From NCBI RefSeq assembly GCF_000234665.1, contig NC_018338.1, positions 1,904,240 through 1,968,239 of the forward strand: a stretch of DNA of 64,000 nucleotides. Direction: 5' to 3'. This DNA is from Leishmania mexicana MHOM/GT/2001/U1103. Its lineage: Eukaryota; Euglenozoa; Kinetoplastea; Trypanosomatida; Trypanosomatidae. Shown here piece by piece: positions 1 to 10,230 of this stretch. The position numbers and the translations under genes were made by a program. Numbering within the stretch: position 1 is the stretch's first letter; every line of letters begins with the position of its first letter. Below the pieces are notes generated by a model, which had not been told where the DNA came from, ran no database searches, and saw only the letters and a list, made by a program, of their open reading frames with translations.

Positions 1-189
1 CGTGGTGTGTACTGGTGCCTCGTACGCTCCCATTGTTTTGGTCTGCTATCCTTGTTTGTTTGTGCTCCTCTCTCTCTATCCCCCCTTCTCTTCTGCTTGC
101 ATAGCCACCCCCTCCCCCAATATCATTGCGGTGAAGCACATCGAAATGGCGTGCCCGGACGACGTAGTGGAGGGCGCACTCCTGAAGAC
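1..189 (+). repeat. UTR-type direct repeat, copy 1 (truncated by window edge)
   Basis: This block matches 7334-7522 with no gaps and two differences (positions 60 and 176 against 7393 and 7509). It is pyrimidine-rich on its left half and looks like untranslated sequence, not coding. The left end lies outside the window, so the duplicated unit may be longer. Sequence to the right of 189 is unrelated to what follows the second copy, so 189 is a real breakpoint. Confidence 0.9.
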
Positions 190-1833
190 TCGTCGGAAGA
201 CAACGTGCTCGCGGAGCTTTTCCGAGGCGGCACTCTGGCCAACAAAGCGCTGGCGCATGGGACCTCCAGCAGAGTAGTCGCCTACCGGTGGAGGTGCTGT
301 ACTTCTCGCACCACAGGAGAGGGACGGCTGTCTACATGCAGGCAGGACCTCCCATGTGGAACTCGACACGCTCTGCCGTCGCCACCTCCTCTAACATCCG
401 ACGCTTTGCTGCGATGCAATGCCGCGCTTGGTGGCGCGAACGGGCTCGTGCTCTCCGCAAGCAGGCCAGCAGGTGGTGGGTGCGCTGTACCTTCCAGATG
501 TTCTGTGGCCGCATCGGATCGCGGGAGTCTTAGGGGGATGCGTCGGACAGAACGTCTATTGTCTTGACCGCGTGCGGTTCTGCGCCCTCCGTCGGCGTAC
601 CGTATGCGCCACGTGACACGTCCCGCGCGGTGCAGCCGGATTTATTGATCCCTCATAGCGCATGCGCGCGACAGCTGTGATACAGAGAGGATTGTGACCT
701 GCACATGACCGTCGACTGCTTTACACATCACCCGCCTGTACGGATAGCAGACGGGCTCACAGTGATCGCTCGCCGACGGCCTTGCCTACACGAGGCATCC
801 ACTTCACGACAGAAGACCCTCGCCCCCATAGCCCAGAAAGAAGCAGGAGGGCGTGGAAACACGCTCGGCGGCCCGTAATAGCGCTGTCCTCCTGATGACT
901 CAGGGCGGCAAGGGTGCTCGTATCGGCGGCCCGCACTCGGTGCCGTCAGCCGCGCCCTGGCAACACGCCGTTGTGCGCACTCCGCTTATGCGCCAGCGAC
1001 GACGCACGCAGCGCGTTGCTAGCACGTCCCACGGCAGTCTGCAATCTACTGCTTGCGTCGCCGCGGCAGGAGAACGCGACGGTGGCGCTGCTGACGGTTC
1101 GGAGGGGGACGACCTGCGGTATAGGGCGGCCTGTGGCGTCCCGAAACAGGTACTCGTGACTCACCCGTAACACAAGGAAGCCGCGCTGGTTAGCGCCAGC
1201 ACCGCTTTCTACGCTGAGACGAATTCGGCGTGAACTCCTCGTCGGTGAAAGACTGTGGAGTGGAGCCGGCTGAGGTGCTCTGCGAGATCCAGCGCCTGCA
1301 GGGTGCACATGATGTGTCGGCTCTGCCCCGCTTTCCGAATGGCCCCTTCTCCTCAAAAGCACTGCCTCACTCGACTGGGATGCTGCTGAGGTGATGCGAG
1401 CGAGTCGACTCGAGGCGTGGCACTTCCTGAATCAGGCGCGGAGGCACTTCGACCGTCCCCGGGCGACGAGGATAGTGAAAAAAGCGCCGCCTCCTCTGCT
1501 CTCCTTTTCAAACCATTCTCGCCTCTACCCGTGGATGGTCGCATGGTAGACCACGAGAACACGGAAAAAAAACGAAAAACTGAACTACTGTGAGGGCCAC
1601 AGCGATGCGCATGTCTCCGTCACCGCTTCTTTGGAGAATTGAGCGGGAGGGGCAACCGCGTTCGGCTCCTTCTGTGTCTCTGAATCTCTGCGTCCTCCCT
1701 GGGACGTGCATGCCACGTGGAACTTCGTGCAGCGGAGGACACAACAGAAGACTTGCAGAGCTACACGCTTAGAGTTGCTTGCGCAATCCCTTGTCTCCTC
1801 GTTGCTTATCGCGTCATGTGCAGGATACGTGTA
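190..1833. other. Gene-free stretch, possible degenerate remnant
   Basis: I see no convincing gene. Short open frames exist on both strands (for example around 853-1170 plus and 946-1362 minus), but they overlap one another, are arginine/alanine/serine-rich in the way GC-rich noise is, and match no family I recognise. Unlike the other intergenic regions it is poor in long pyrimidine tracts, which is compatible with an eroded inserted element lying downstream of the repeat breakpoint at 189. Confidence 0.4.
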
Positions 1834-1896
1834 CTCACCCCCCACCCTCCTCGTCTCTTTGCTTCCTTCCGGGAGTGGCATCCCGCCGCTGCGCAG
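1834..1896 (+). promoter_or_regulatory. Polypyrimidine tract and candidate SL acceptor for the MTG1-like gene
   Basis: A C/T-rich run at about 1838-1869 is followed by AG dinucleotides at 1874-1875 and 1895-1896, roughly 50-70 nt before the ATG at 1947. In trypanosomatids the spliced leader is normally added at an AG downstream of such a tract. Which AG is used is inferred, not shown. Confidence 0.4.
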
Positions 1897-1946
1897 CGAA
1901 GGTACGCGAGCAGAACAAGAGTCTCCTCACTTGTAACCGAGGCGCC

Positions 1947-3341
1947 ATGCGGGTGACTGTGCGACAATGCAACGTCTTTGACCCGGCGTTCATGCGCAAG
2001 GTGAAGCGTACTCTCAGCGCCTACAAAGGCTCCATGGAAACGTCGGCAAAGAAGTCGATGTCGCGTGAGGCGTTCGTGGACATTGACGAAAAAGGCGCCG
2101 CGTGGTACCTGGGCCACATGCAGTCGGCTGCTAACATGCTTGCCGACAAGGTGAAGGACGCGGACTTCATTCTCGAGATACGCGATGCACGGCTGCCCTT
2201 TACGACGGAGAATCCAAATATTCGCAAACTGACCGCCGGGAAGCCACGTCTTATCATCTTCAACAAGGCGGAGCTGTCAAACGAGGACAGCAATCGCGCG
2301 ATTCAGGAATACTACGAACGGAACGGGGCCTTTGCGCTCTTCACCAGTGCGCGGCGATGCTGGAAGGACGTCGTGGAGGCGGTGCAGCGCTTCACCACGC
2401 ACATTCTGCCGCCACTGCCGTATAAGACAGTCGCCCACGTTGGGCTTGTCGTGGGGATGCCGAATGTGGGCAAGTCGACGTTGATCAACTCTCTGAGGCT
2501 CGCCCACGAGTATCAGTTTCACCGTGAAGACTTCCGCCGCTCCCGATCACCTGAGACGGTCTCCATCACACCAGGCACCACGCGCGGCATGAAGCTGGTC
2601 CCTCTCTCTAAGGACCCACCCGTGGTACTGTACGACACACCAGGTCTCACACTGCCCGGCTGCTTCACGAAAGAGTCGGGGTTGAAGCTGGCGGCGTGCG
2701 GCATCATCCCCACCAACGACGTTTCCCTTCCGCAGGGCATGGTAGCGCGCTACATCTACGACATACTCGTTGCGTCCGGCTCATCTGAGCACATGGCTGA
2801 GTGTCTGCACCTTCCGCGCGTGCCAATCAGCTTCGATGACTGCGTCGCAATGATCTGTGAGCGCAGCGGCACAAGTGGGCACACCGAAATGGGCAACCTA
2901 GACCCCGTTCGCGCGCACCGGTTCTTTGTGCACGACTTCACCATGGGCAACCTGGGAAAGATCACTCTCGATGTGCTACCCCGGCGCGTGCTGCGCAGTG
3001 CTCAGTCGTCGATTCCGCTGCTGGAGGGCGGAAGCAGCACCGCAGCCACGGACGGTGCGCAAGCCGCCGTGGGCGATGATGATGGGTATGTCTGGACGCA
3101 CCATGTGGAGACGAGCGACGTGGTCGAGCGCTACCCAGACCACATGCGCGAGGTTCTGCAGTCGCTGAAGGGCCCACTTCATCACGACGGGGTGCCACGC
3201 CGGCGTGGGGCACCGTCCGTGAAGAGCGTAGACAGCCCGTCCGACTGTACCGTCATCAGCCGCAAAAAAGGACCTGTTAGTCGAGCCACGGCGTTCGATG
3301 AGCAACTAAAGCGCCACACGCGATTGGCGCCAGGACGGTGA
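1947..3341 (+). CDS. MTG1: MTG1/YlqF-family circularly permuted GTPase, probably mitochondrial
   Basis: The 464-residue product has the GTPase motifs in permuted order: G4 NKAE at 106-109, then G1 GMPNVGKST at 170-178, G2-like PGTTRG at 209-214 and G3 DTPG at 230-233. The WYLGHM segment near residue 53 matches the W-x-P-G-H-M region typical of the YlqF/MTG1 family. Members assist assembly of the large (mitochondrial) ribosomal subunit. The N-terminus has several basic residues but I cannot prove an import signal. The long C-terminal tail (about 370-464) is low-complexity and basic. 1947 is the first ATG in this frame, which remains open upstream without a Met; a polypyrimidine tract and AG lie just upstream. 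The alternative, a nucleolar Nog2/Lsg1-type GTPase, is less likely given the length. Confidence 0.88.
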   Translation: MRVTVRQCNVFDPAFMRKVKRTLSAYKGSMETSAKKSMSREAFVDIDEKGAAWYLGHMQSAANMLADKVKDADFILEIRDARLPFTTENPNIRKLTAGKPRLIIFNKAELSNEDSNRAIQEYYERNGAFALFTSARRCWKDVVEAVQRFTTHILPPLPYKTVAHVGLVVGMPNVGKSTLINSLRLAHEYQFHREDFRRSRSPETVSITPGTTRGMKLVPLSKDPPVVLYDTPGLTLPGCFTKESGLKLAACGIIPTNDVSLPQGMVARYIYDILVASGSSEHMAECLHLPRVPISFDDCVAMICERSGTSGHTEMGNLDPVRAHRFFVHDFTMGNLGKITLDVLPRRVLRSAQSSIPLLEGGSSTAATDGAQAAVGDDDGYVWTHHVETSDVVERYPDHMREVLQSLKGPLHHDGVPRRRGAPSVKSVDSPSDCTVISRKKGPVSRATAFDEQLKRHTRLAPGR

Positions 3342-3969
3342 TGAATTTGATATGTGCCGGAAAAGATGCGCTCCCCACTGCTTGCTTCTGCGCATGTGAG
3401 TTCCTCCAGCCGCCGATGCTTTTGCTGTGATGCTCTGCTGTTGCTGTGCCGTATGCGCGAGCTTCCCTCACCCTTCTTTCCGACCACCACACCGAGTTTT
3501 TGGTGAAACTAACCAACACGAAGAGTCACAAAAACTTTCTGAACTGTCTTTATGCCTCACGCCATTATGGATATTCGCTGTCCCTACGAGGAAGCGGGGT
3601 GTAACTAGCTCCACTTCCACCCCCCTCCCCCCCCACACACAACCGCACCGGGGAGGGCATTTAGGCGAAGCGTCAAAAGACGACTGTGTCGCCTCTCCTG
3701 TTGTGCACTGCTCTAAAGCAGAAAGGGGACACGCCCCGTGTGTATGCTCGCCGCGAGCTCAGCGTGAGCGCACACGCCCACACAGAGTATTCTGTGGCGC
3801 CCCTCCTCTGTCACTCTCTCTGATGTTTGTGCCTTTCCTGACTACGTTCTTTTGTTTCTATGCCCTTCTGCAGGGAAAACAAGGGGTCATCCGTGCGTGC
3901 GCACAGGAGGAATACCTGCACTTGGAGGCTGCCGCTCCTGGCTCTTGTTTCAGTCCCATCGCCGCAGTA
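3342..3969. promoter_or_regulatory. Intergenic region with polypyrimidine tract and SL acceptor near 3873
   Basis: No gene here, although the downstream frame stays open back to 3427. A long pyrimidine-rich run (about 3796-3870) ends in CAG with the AG at 3872-3873, a textbook trans-splice acceptor 97 nt before the ATG at 3970. Splicing there removes the earlier in-frame ATGs, which is why the downstream gene is started at 3970. A C-rich run lies near 3618-3640. Confidence 0.6.
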
Positions 3970-4926
3970 ATGGCCAACACATCCGCCGCTGCCTCCAATG
4001 AGCTGCGCCGCACCCAGCAGTACCTTGTGGAAGTGATTGACGAGTGCGTCTTCGTTGAGCGCCAACGCGAGCTGACAGAGCGTCGGCTTTCCTCTCAACT
4101 AGAGGCGCAAAAAACTCTCGTTAACGACCTATTCGTGGCGCTCCACGATGTGTGCCGATACACGTCCACCATGGAGGACGCCATCTTACCCACGCTGCTG
4201 CACACTTTACCGGCCTCATCGCCTGCGCACCAGCAACTTCTTAAGTTCCGCAGCAGCGTTCGTGACGCGCTCATACGCCTTTGGAAAGGCCGTGGCGGCC
4301 ACCGAGAAGACAGCGTGCTCCTCCCCGCCACACCGCGAACGTATAGCGGCTCGAGAGCGGCGGACGTCCCCATCATATCACCCGACCACGTAACCGAGGC
4401 TGGTGCACAGGTGATGCAGCGACTCGTCGAGCACGAGGCTCGCCTGTTGGACGCCCTGGCCAAAGCCACGGCCAGGATCGAGGCGACGCGCGCGGCTGCC
4501 ACGGCAGAAAACGGCGAGTTAGAGGCACTTCGTGCGCGCATGAACGAGCTTACCCGGGTCGTCAACAGCGGCAATTCAGGGTGGTTGCAAGCCTCACCGG
4601 AAGCCTCTGCTGCGCAGGCGCTAGAGGACGTGTCGCCAGCCACTGCACGATTTGCAGAAGCACGTGTACTGGCGTACGAAAAAACAGCGCAAGCACTGAA
4701 CAACGAGCTTGCTCTACTGCATGAAAACTATGCAGCGCTCTCGCGCGCCAGAACCCGAGAGGTGGAGATGCTGAAGCAACACATGAGGGACAACCAACGC
4801 AAGCACGAGGACCAGATTGCTGAGTGTGACGCGGTGCTAGGCCGGGTGTCCATGGAACTTGAGCAGATGATCCAGGAAAATGCGCAGCTGAAGCACAAGC
4901 TGCGTATGGCAGCCGAGCCTGAATGA
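3970..4926 (+). CDS. Coiled-coil protein of unknown function
   Basis: A 318-residue protein with no family I recognise. The N-terminal part (about 10-60) and especially the C-terminal part (about 215-312) are rich in Glu, Arg, Ala and Leu with heptad-like spacing, indicating coiled coils; a central segment (about 115-145) is Pro/Ser/Arg-rich and probably a linker. There is no signal peptide or membrane segment. Such proteins are common among kinetoplastid cytoskeletal, flagellar and basal-body components, but nothing here ties it to one structure. The start is chosen because the acceptor at about 3873 lies between this ATG and earlier in-frame ones. Codon use is GC3-rich like its neighbours. 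Confidence 0.75.
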   Translation: MANTSAAASNELRRTQQYLVEVIDECVFVERQRELTERRLSSQLEAQKTLVNDLFVALHDVCRYTSTMEDAILPTLLHTLPASSPAHQQLLKFRSSVRDALIRLWKGRGGHREDSVLLPATPRTYSGSRAADVPIISPDHVTEAGAQVMQRLVEHEARLLDALAKATARIEATRAAATAENGELEALRARMNELTRVVNSGNSGWLQASPEASAAQALEDVSPATARFAEARVLAYEKTAQALNNELALLHENYAALSRARTREVEMLKQHMRDNQRKHEDQIAECDAVLGRVSMELEQMIQENAQLKHKLRMAAEPE

Positions 4927-5558
4927 CGGCAGCAGCGAAACTGTCGCTTGTGTGGGTGGAAAGCGAAGCTCTCCCCTTTATGCTCCGCCCCAGCGCTACG
5001 TGAGGCGTACGCGAGCGCTTTCGCGCGTTTCCTACAACTATGCATCACGTGGAAAACCAACAAACGCGCAAGGCCGTCAACAATGCAGTCTTCGAAGGGA
5101 ATGCCAGACTCTGCTCAGCCATCAGCTGCACTCCTGCTCGGGATTGACGACCGGTCTCCATCCTCGAGCGCTCAGCACCTACCCTCATTAACCTGAACAT
5201 AAGCTTTTGCATGTGTGCCTGTGTGTGGACGCTGCAGCCCGTCTCTCGTCTCGAAGCTTCCTTGGATGTCCGTGAATCATTCCGAAGGATGATCGGCTCA
5301 AAATGGTTTATTCATTCTTTCATCTCTGCAATCTCTCATCTGTCTCTCCTCCACCAACGCATATCTTACCTCGGTGGATATTCTTGTTCTTTGGGGGGGG
5401 GTCGTCGCGCGCCCCTCCTCTGCTTTGCCTCTTTCGCATATCCTCGTTTTCTTTTCACTGTGTTTCGTGACTGTGCTGTGTACACCACATGCGGTAACGG
5501 ACGATGCTGCCCAGTGGTGCAAGCACCTCTTTTCTTTTCGCCTTTCTTCACCGCGGTG
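4927..5558. other. Intergenic region
   Basis: Untranslated sequence. Pyrimidine-rich runs occur at about 5310-5345 and 5405-5460, and a G8 run at about 5394-5401. A further C/T run at 5526-5551 lies immediately before the next ATG with no AG in between, so the spliced leader must be added upstream, plausibly near 5512-5523. Confidence 0.5.
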
Positions 5559-6284
5559 ATGGCATCTGAAGAGCAGCCTCGATGGACGCGGCTACCGATC
5601 CGGACGCGTCCGCATCGGAATCCGCTCGCCGAGAATGACGACGAGCACCCGGAGTGCCCGGCACAGTTCGCGGAGCGCTTCTCGGAGTTCTACCCTGGTA
5701 TGGTCAACCCAGTGGTTGAGTTCGTCGACATCGGTTGCGCATTTGGGGGCATGCTCTTCTCGCTTGCGGCGGTGTTCCCCACAACGTGCATGATGGGGCT
5801 CGAGATTCGCCCGAAGGTGGTTAGCTTTGCTCAGGAGAAGGCACTGGCGCTGCGTCAGGAGAACGCGGCGTCCTTGACACAGCACTATCGCAATATATGG
5901 TTTGAGCAAATGAATGTAATGAAGTTTGGGTCCAACTGCTTTACGAAAGGCCAGGTGTCTCGTCTGTTCTTCTGTTATCCGGACCCGCACTGGAAGCGCA
6001 AGAACATCCGTCGTCGCATCATTTCGCCGGGCTTGGTGCAGGAGTACGCGTACTGGCTGCGCCACGGTGGTCTGGTGTACACCGTCTCGGATGTAGCTGA
6101 ACTAGAGGAGTGGATGGTACAGTGTCTCGACGACTCGCCACTGTTTCGCCGTTTGACGGAGGCGGAGCTCAGCACGTCTGAGCATAAACAAATCCTCGAA
6201 ATTGTGACCGGTGCCAGCGAGGATGCACAGCGCACGGCGCGCAAGGGCCTGCAGAAGCACTTCGCCGTGCACATGCGCATCTGA
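5559..6284 (+). CDS. TRM8: tRNA (guanine-N7-)-methyltransferase, catalytic subunit (TrmB/Trm8/METTL1)
   Basis: The 241-residue product is the AdoMet-dependent enzyme that makes m7G at position 46 of tRNA, in eukaryotes working with a WD40 partner (Trm82/WDR4). Diagnostic segments are the RPHRNP start region (17-22), the SAM-binding loop DIGCAFGG (57-64, where most members have G-C-G), LEIR (81-84), the substrate/catalytic motif YPDPHWKRKN (140-149), and the C-terminal T-x-S-E...R...R-x-G element (217-230). Length matches the family. Earlier in-frame ATGs at 5211 and 5289 would add a tail unlike the family, so 5559 is chosen. No WDR4-like partner is obvious in the window; the WD40 gene at 15165 is a different subfamily. 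Confidence 0.93.
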   Translation: MASEEQPRWTRLPIRTRPHRNPLAENDDEHPECPAQFAERFSEFYPGMVNPVVEFVDIGCAFGGMLFSLAAVFPTTCMMGLEIRPKVVSFAQEKALALRQENAASLTQHYRNIWFEQMNVMKFGSNCFTKGQVSRLFFCYPDPHWKRKNIRRRIISPGLVQEYAYWLRHGGLVYTVSDVAELEEWMVQCLDDSPLFRRLTEAELSTSEHKQILEIVTGASEDAQRTARKGLQKHFAVHMRI

Positions 6285-8506
6285 GTTGCCATCGAACTCC
6301 AACGGTTGTGCCCGTGCCTGTATGTGCGGATTGTGTTGAAAAGTGGTACGTTTTCCGTCGAGTAAGCTGATAAACAGTTTCTACATTCATAAGCGTGGCT
6401 CCCGTTCCGATCTGCTGCACAGGTCGAGCAAGGCCCCCTCCGAACATCTGTACGCACACAAACGACCGCCTGTGAGTCTCAGCAGTTGGTTATCTCTATC
6501 AAAGATCCCCTGCTTTGGGGGGTGGGTTGGTGCTCACAGTGCGGGAAAGTCGCGTAAAGAGTGATGCCTGAACCAGCTCTAACGCTTCCTCTTCGCTTCT
6601 TATGTGCCCGCCTTCCTTTGCCGAGCAGGTGGTGTGTGTTAGAGGCCGCTCAACTCCACTCACCCACCTACACACGCGATGCCGTCCCCTCTTGCCACTC
6701 ATACGTCTCCGCCTCTGCGCTACCATCGTACGGTGCCTCTTCTTCCCCATCCCCGACTCTTGTGCTCCGCGCCGTCGGCTCTCTCCTGCGACCCCCAGCC
6801 TCTCTCCTCTCTTTGCGTGACTCTTCCCGTCTGTCAGCTCTCCTCCATTGTGCTTTCGTGCTTCATCGCGGTTCTCTTTATGTTCCGCTGCCAATCGTGA
6901 TGCATCAACACCTGTCACAGAAATATATATATACACACACATACACCCCCTGTCAGCTGCCCTGCCAGGACCCACTCAAGAGGCAATGTCTCCTGCGCCT
7001 GTGCTTCTGTTTCGCGCGTAGTTGTACCGAACAAAAGAAAAAGAAGTCCGTGGTTCCACAGCTCTCTGGAAATCACCTGTCCTTTGTGACCTCTGTGCCT
7101 TCTCGTGACATGAAAGCACGGACGAGGGGCGTGTGCCCGTTTGTAGGTACTTTACTGGGCGAATGAGTCGCGGAGTCAAATGATGTTGAGTAGGCGAGAG
7201 CTGGTGAAAGGGCTTGGCGGTCCATGGAGGTGCTTGCGACGTGTCGTGAAGAAGGGATCTCAGAGGTCGGGTCGTTTGACGGCTGTTCCCCGGAGCCTCC
7301 TCCATTTCTCCCCGCGCTCTCTTGCAGGGATGCCGTGGTGTGTACTGGTGCCTCGTACGCTCCCATTGTTTTGGTCTGCTATCCTTGTTTGTATGTGCTC
7401 CTCTCTCTCTATCCCCCCTTCTCTTCTGCTTGCATAGCCACCCCCTCCCCCAATATCATTGCGGTGAAGCACATCGAAATGGCGTGCCCGGACGACGTAG
7501 TGGAGGGCCCACTCCTGAAGACCCATCTATTTTTTTTCTCCTCCCCACTCGGCAATTTGTTGCGTGCCGCAGAATGCGGTGACGAGTCCGTGCTGAACTA
7601 CTGTTTTCTTCTACGTCTTTTCGCTCGTTTTTTTTTTACGTGGCGGCGGTATGTGTCTAACCTGCCCGCTGCCTTTCGCCTCCCCTGATCGAATGCTGCG
7701 CCGCTTCACTGTCTGCGGTGGTGCGCCTTCTGCTATTGTGTCGAGTGTTTTGTTGTTGCGTAGTCTCCTGTGACGCGCTCTTGCCACCCTTTTTTTCTTA
7801 TTTGTGCTCCCCTTGAGGTTTCACCGCTGACACATTCGACCATGACTCCTCGCTGTCCCTCGTTTAATGTTTTTTGGGGGCCCGCACGTAGGGGCAAACT
7901 CAGTTGCAAACGCTGCGGCTTTACGATCGTGTGTGTGTGTGTGTGCCTGCGACCAATGATCAGACCCTGCTCAGTGTGTGATACGGTCGTCACCTCTCTC
8001 ACGAGGCTGTGCAACATTCGGAAGCCTGTGAATATTTTTTGTTTGTATGTTACTAGCATATCCCCGAGCGTCGTGTGCAGTGATGTGCTGAAGACTCTGC
8101 CGGAGAGGATGCGCATTTTTATTTCTCCCCATTGCCTTACACTGAGTTCAGTCTGTCCCCCCGGCCAAAATGGTTTGTGCTTCGCCACATAAAGCTCTGT
8201 ATCAAAATGCAGCTGTCGCTTCAGGGAGCACCACAGACGTATGCGCGGTCACCGCCGACCAAAATCCCGGATGAGAACCCCTCCCCCTGTTCACCCCTCC
8301 CCCTCGTTTGGGCAGAACAAGCGAAGCCCGCGTACTTTCTCTCTCTCTGTGTGCTGGGTCGTGAGTGTGGTCAACTCTTTTCTTGAACTCCCTCTTGTGT
8401 TCAAGGTTCGAAAAGCGACGATCAATCGCCAGCGCTCGCGCCATCAGATCAGCATATTACCAAATCGTTATCCTTCAATCTTTTTCGTACCCCGATTGAC
8501 GGGTGA
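6285..8506. other. Long intergenic region (2.2 kb) with repeat and microsatellites
   Basis: No gene is credible. Open frames such as 6561-7166 are Ser/Pro/Leu-rich translations of C/T-rich DNA. It contains long C/T-rich runs at 6590-6860 and near 8280-8350, a TA/CA microsatellite at about 6920-6948, the repeat copy at 7334-7522, and a GT run at about 7929-7946. It probably holds the 3'UTR of the methyltransferase gene and the 5'UTR of the surface-protein gene. Confidence 0.5.
7334..7522 (+). repeat. UTR-type direct repeat, copy 2
   Basis: Same sequence as 1-189 with two substitutions and no gaps. The sequence upstream (7180-7333) cannot be compared because the first copy is cut by the window edge. 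Downstream the copies diverge abruptly after 7522. The block lies wholly in untranslated DNA upstream of the gene at 8507. Confidence 0.9.
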
Positions 8507-9313
8507 ATGCACGTGTTCGCGCTGGTACTGCTGTCATTGGTCACCGGGCTGATGCTCGCTGTGCCAGGACGAGGTGCTAGCAAGTGCTTTGTCACAGACA
8601 CAGCCCCGACTGTTCCGTTTGGGCTACAGCTGTGCTACATGCACTCGCACAATGCGTGCTGCCTCCCTGGCAATGATAAAGATGTTCAGACGGCATACTC
8701 TGCCTTGGTGCCAGAGGGGCAGGGCTGTGTCGCGGGCAGTCAGCGCATCTACACCTCGCTCTACGCGCTGCGCCAGTATCTTTGCCTGCCCTGTGATCCC
8801 AAAGAACCCTTGTACCGCTTCGAGAGCGTAAAGGGCGACATAGTAGACGGTGGCCTCGTTCCGCCGTCCACCAACTCCGTTGCTGGGGAGCAGACGTGGC
8901 GCATTTGCCGTTCCTTCCTCTATGGCAAAGAGGGCACTCGGGAAGGGCTGTGGGGCGTCGATGGCTCTCGCTACGCTGAGTGCGGCGTCATTGTGAGCTC
9001 GTGCATGTCCACCCCCGTCTTCAACATAACCGCCGCCTCCTTTCATTCACCGTCGCCTTCGTGCGTAGCGTCGAATGAACTCATCATTCCGTCCATCACC
9101 TTCCGTGGCTCCCCTAACCCGGCACTCGAGATGCTCTCAATGGTAACGCAGAGCATTCCAGAGTTTCAAATCGTCGTTGTGAACGATAGCGATCCAAACT
9201 ACGACTACGACCAGACGCCGTGCTTCGGGCGTGACGCCACCGCGACAGTCAACTCAGCGACGCTGTGGCGGTGGGTGTCGGTAGTGGCACTCGCGCTGTT
9301 ACTCTGGTTCTGA
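8507..9313 (+). CDS. Folate-receptor-like cysteine-rich surface protein, probable GPI anchor
   Basis: A 268-residue product with an N-terminal hydrophobic signal peptide (about 1-23) and a hydrophobic C-terminal tail (about 252-268) with no cytoplasmic extension, the arrangement of GPI-anchored proteins. The body is Cys-rich: C27, C43, the NACC motif at 49-52, C74, C-x-x-C at 93-96 in a YLCLPCDP context, then C134, C159 and C166. Cys-x(5)-Asn-Ala-Cys-Cys followed by a Cys-x-x-Cys-x-Pro segment is the signature of the folate receptor / riboflavin-binding family, including protist relatives. Binding of folate or another vitamin is inference; the ligand cannot be read from sequence. Possible N-glycosylation sequons occur near residues 173 and 225. 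It could instead be an unrelated Cys-rich coat protein. Confidence 0.72.
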   Translation: MHVFALVLLSLVTGLMLAVPGRGASKCFVTDTAPTVPFGLQLCYMHSHNACCLPGNDKDVQTAYSALVPEGQGCVAGSQRIYTSLYALRQYLCLPCDPKEPLYRFESVKGDIVDGGLVPPSTNSVAGEQTWRICRSFLYGKEGTREGLWGVDGSRYAECGVIVSSCMSTPVFNITAASFHSPSPSCVASNELIIPSITFRGSPNPALEMLSMVTQSIPEFQIVVVNDSDPNYDYDQTPCFGRDATATVNSATLWRWVSVVALALLLWF

Positions 9314-10230
9314 GGTGGAACCCCCATGTGTACAAGAAGGCGCGCAGTCGGCTTTTCGCTAAGGCCACTTTACTAGACATCAAGCTCACGGTGGAGAAAA
9401 GGCTCGCGCCTGAGATATCCAGCGTGCGATGCGCTGGCAACAACCGCGTGCAGGCGGCGGCTGTACCGCCTGTGAAATTGTTTGCATCACTAAAGAGGGC
9501 AAGTGATCACTTGTAGAGTAACTGTATACAGCGCCGCGTTCCCTTCCAGCTCTTCATTGCTTTTCTTTTCATGTCATTTTGTGTGCTTTCCTCGAGGGAG
9601 GTGTGCAGCGGCCAATGCAAGGTGAATGGTAGTCTTTTGCACATGCTCTGCCTACTGCAAGCGTCGTGAATGACATCACCTTTGCACCGCCGTTCCGTCG
9701 CACACTCTCTCCATTGGCTTCCGTCTTGTTCGTCTCCCATCTTCCTCAACTCCGGTGTGCAGAGGCAAATACAAAATGCACAGCTTTGCGTGTGGAGCTC
9801 GCTCTGCGTGTCCTCGTCTGCGGCTGTTTGGCATCTGCGTTGAGCGGCGCGCGCACGGTTATCAACCGTAACGCCGAATCTGCTTACGCTGTGTGCTGAA
9901 AGGTGTTGCGCACATTTCCTTCCATAGCATCCGGACAGTGGAAACACGGCGGCCAACTCTCCTATGGTTCTCGACACGCGACCCCCAGAAGCCCCTCCCC
10001 TACCCCCCCCCCATACAAACACACCTGCTTCGAGACTTCCTTACATTCCCCCGCCGAGTGCTACAGTTTTGTCTGCTACCTCCGCTCCTTGTGCTGCTCT
10101 ACTTCCACATCCCTCTCGATTTCTCTCACATTAATCCGTCGCTCTCGCTGTCACTCCTGCCGTATATGCCGACAAGTACACCACAGAGGTTCGTGTGACT
10201 TTTTCTTCTTCGCTATTTTGGCTACCGTGG
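9314..10230. other. Intergenic region
   Basis: No supported gene. The open frame 9265-9516 merely overlaps the end of the surface-protein gene. Pyrimidine-rich stretches at about 9990-10020 and 10040-10140 are suitable for splicing of the small downstream ORF. Confidence 0.45.

Noticed and set aside
946..1362. Minus-strand frame considered as a retroposon RNase H or endonuclease remnant
   Set aside because: I could not find any landmark of those domains; kept only as an unexplained gene-free region.
6561..7166. Open frame of 201 codons between the tRNA methyltransferase and surface-protein genes
   Set aside because: Composition is Ser/Leu/Pro/Cys-rich as expected for C/T-rich UTR DNA; no motif, and it runs through microsatellite sequence.
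7929..7946. GT dinucleotide run considered as a regulatory or repeat-array feature
   Set aside because: Ordinary microsatellite of a kind seen several times in the intergenic DNA (also near 20012 and 35090).
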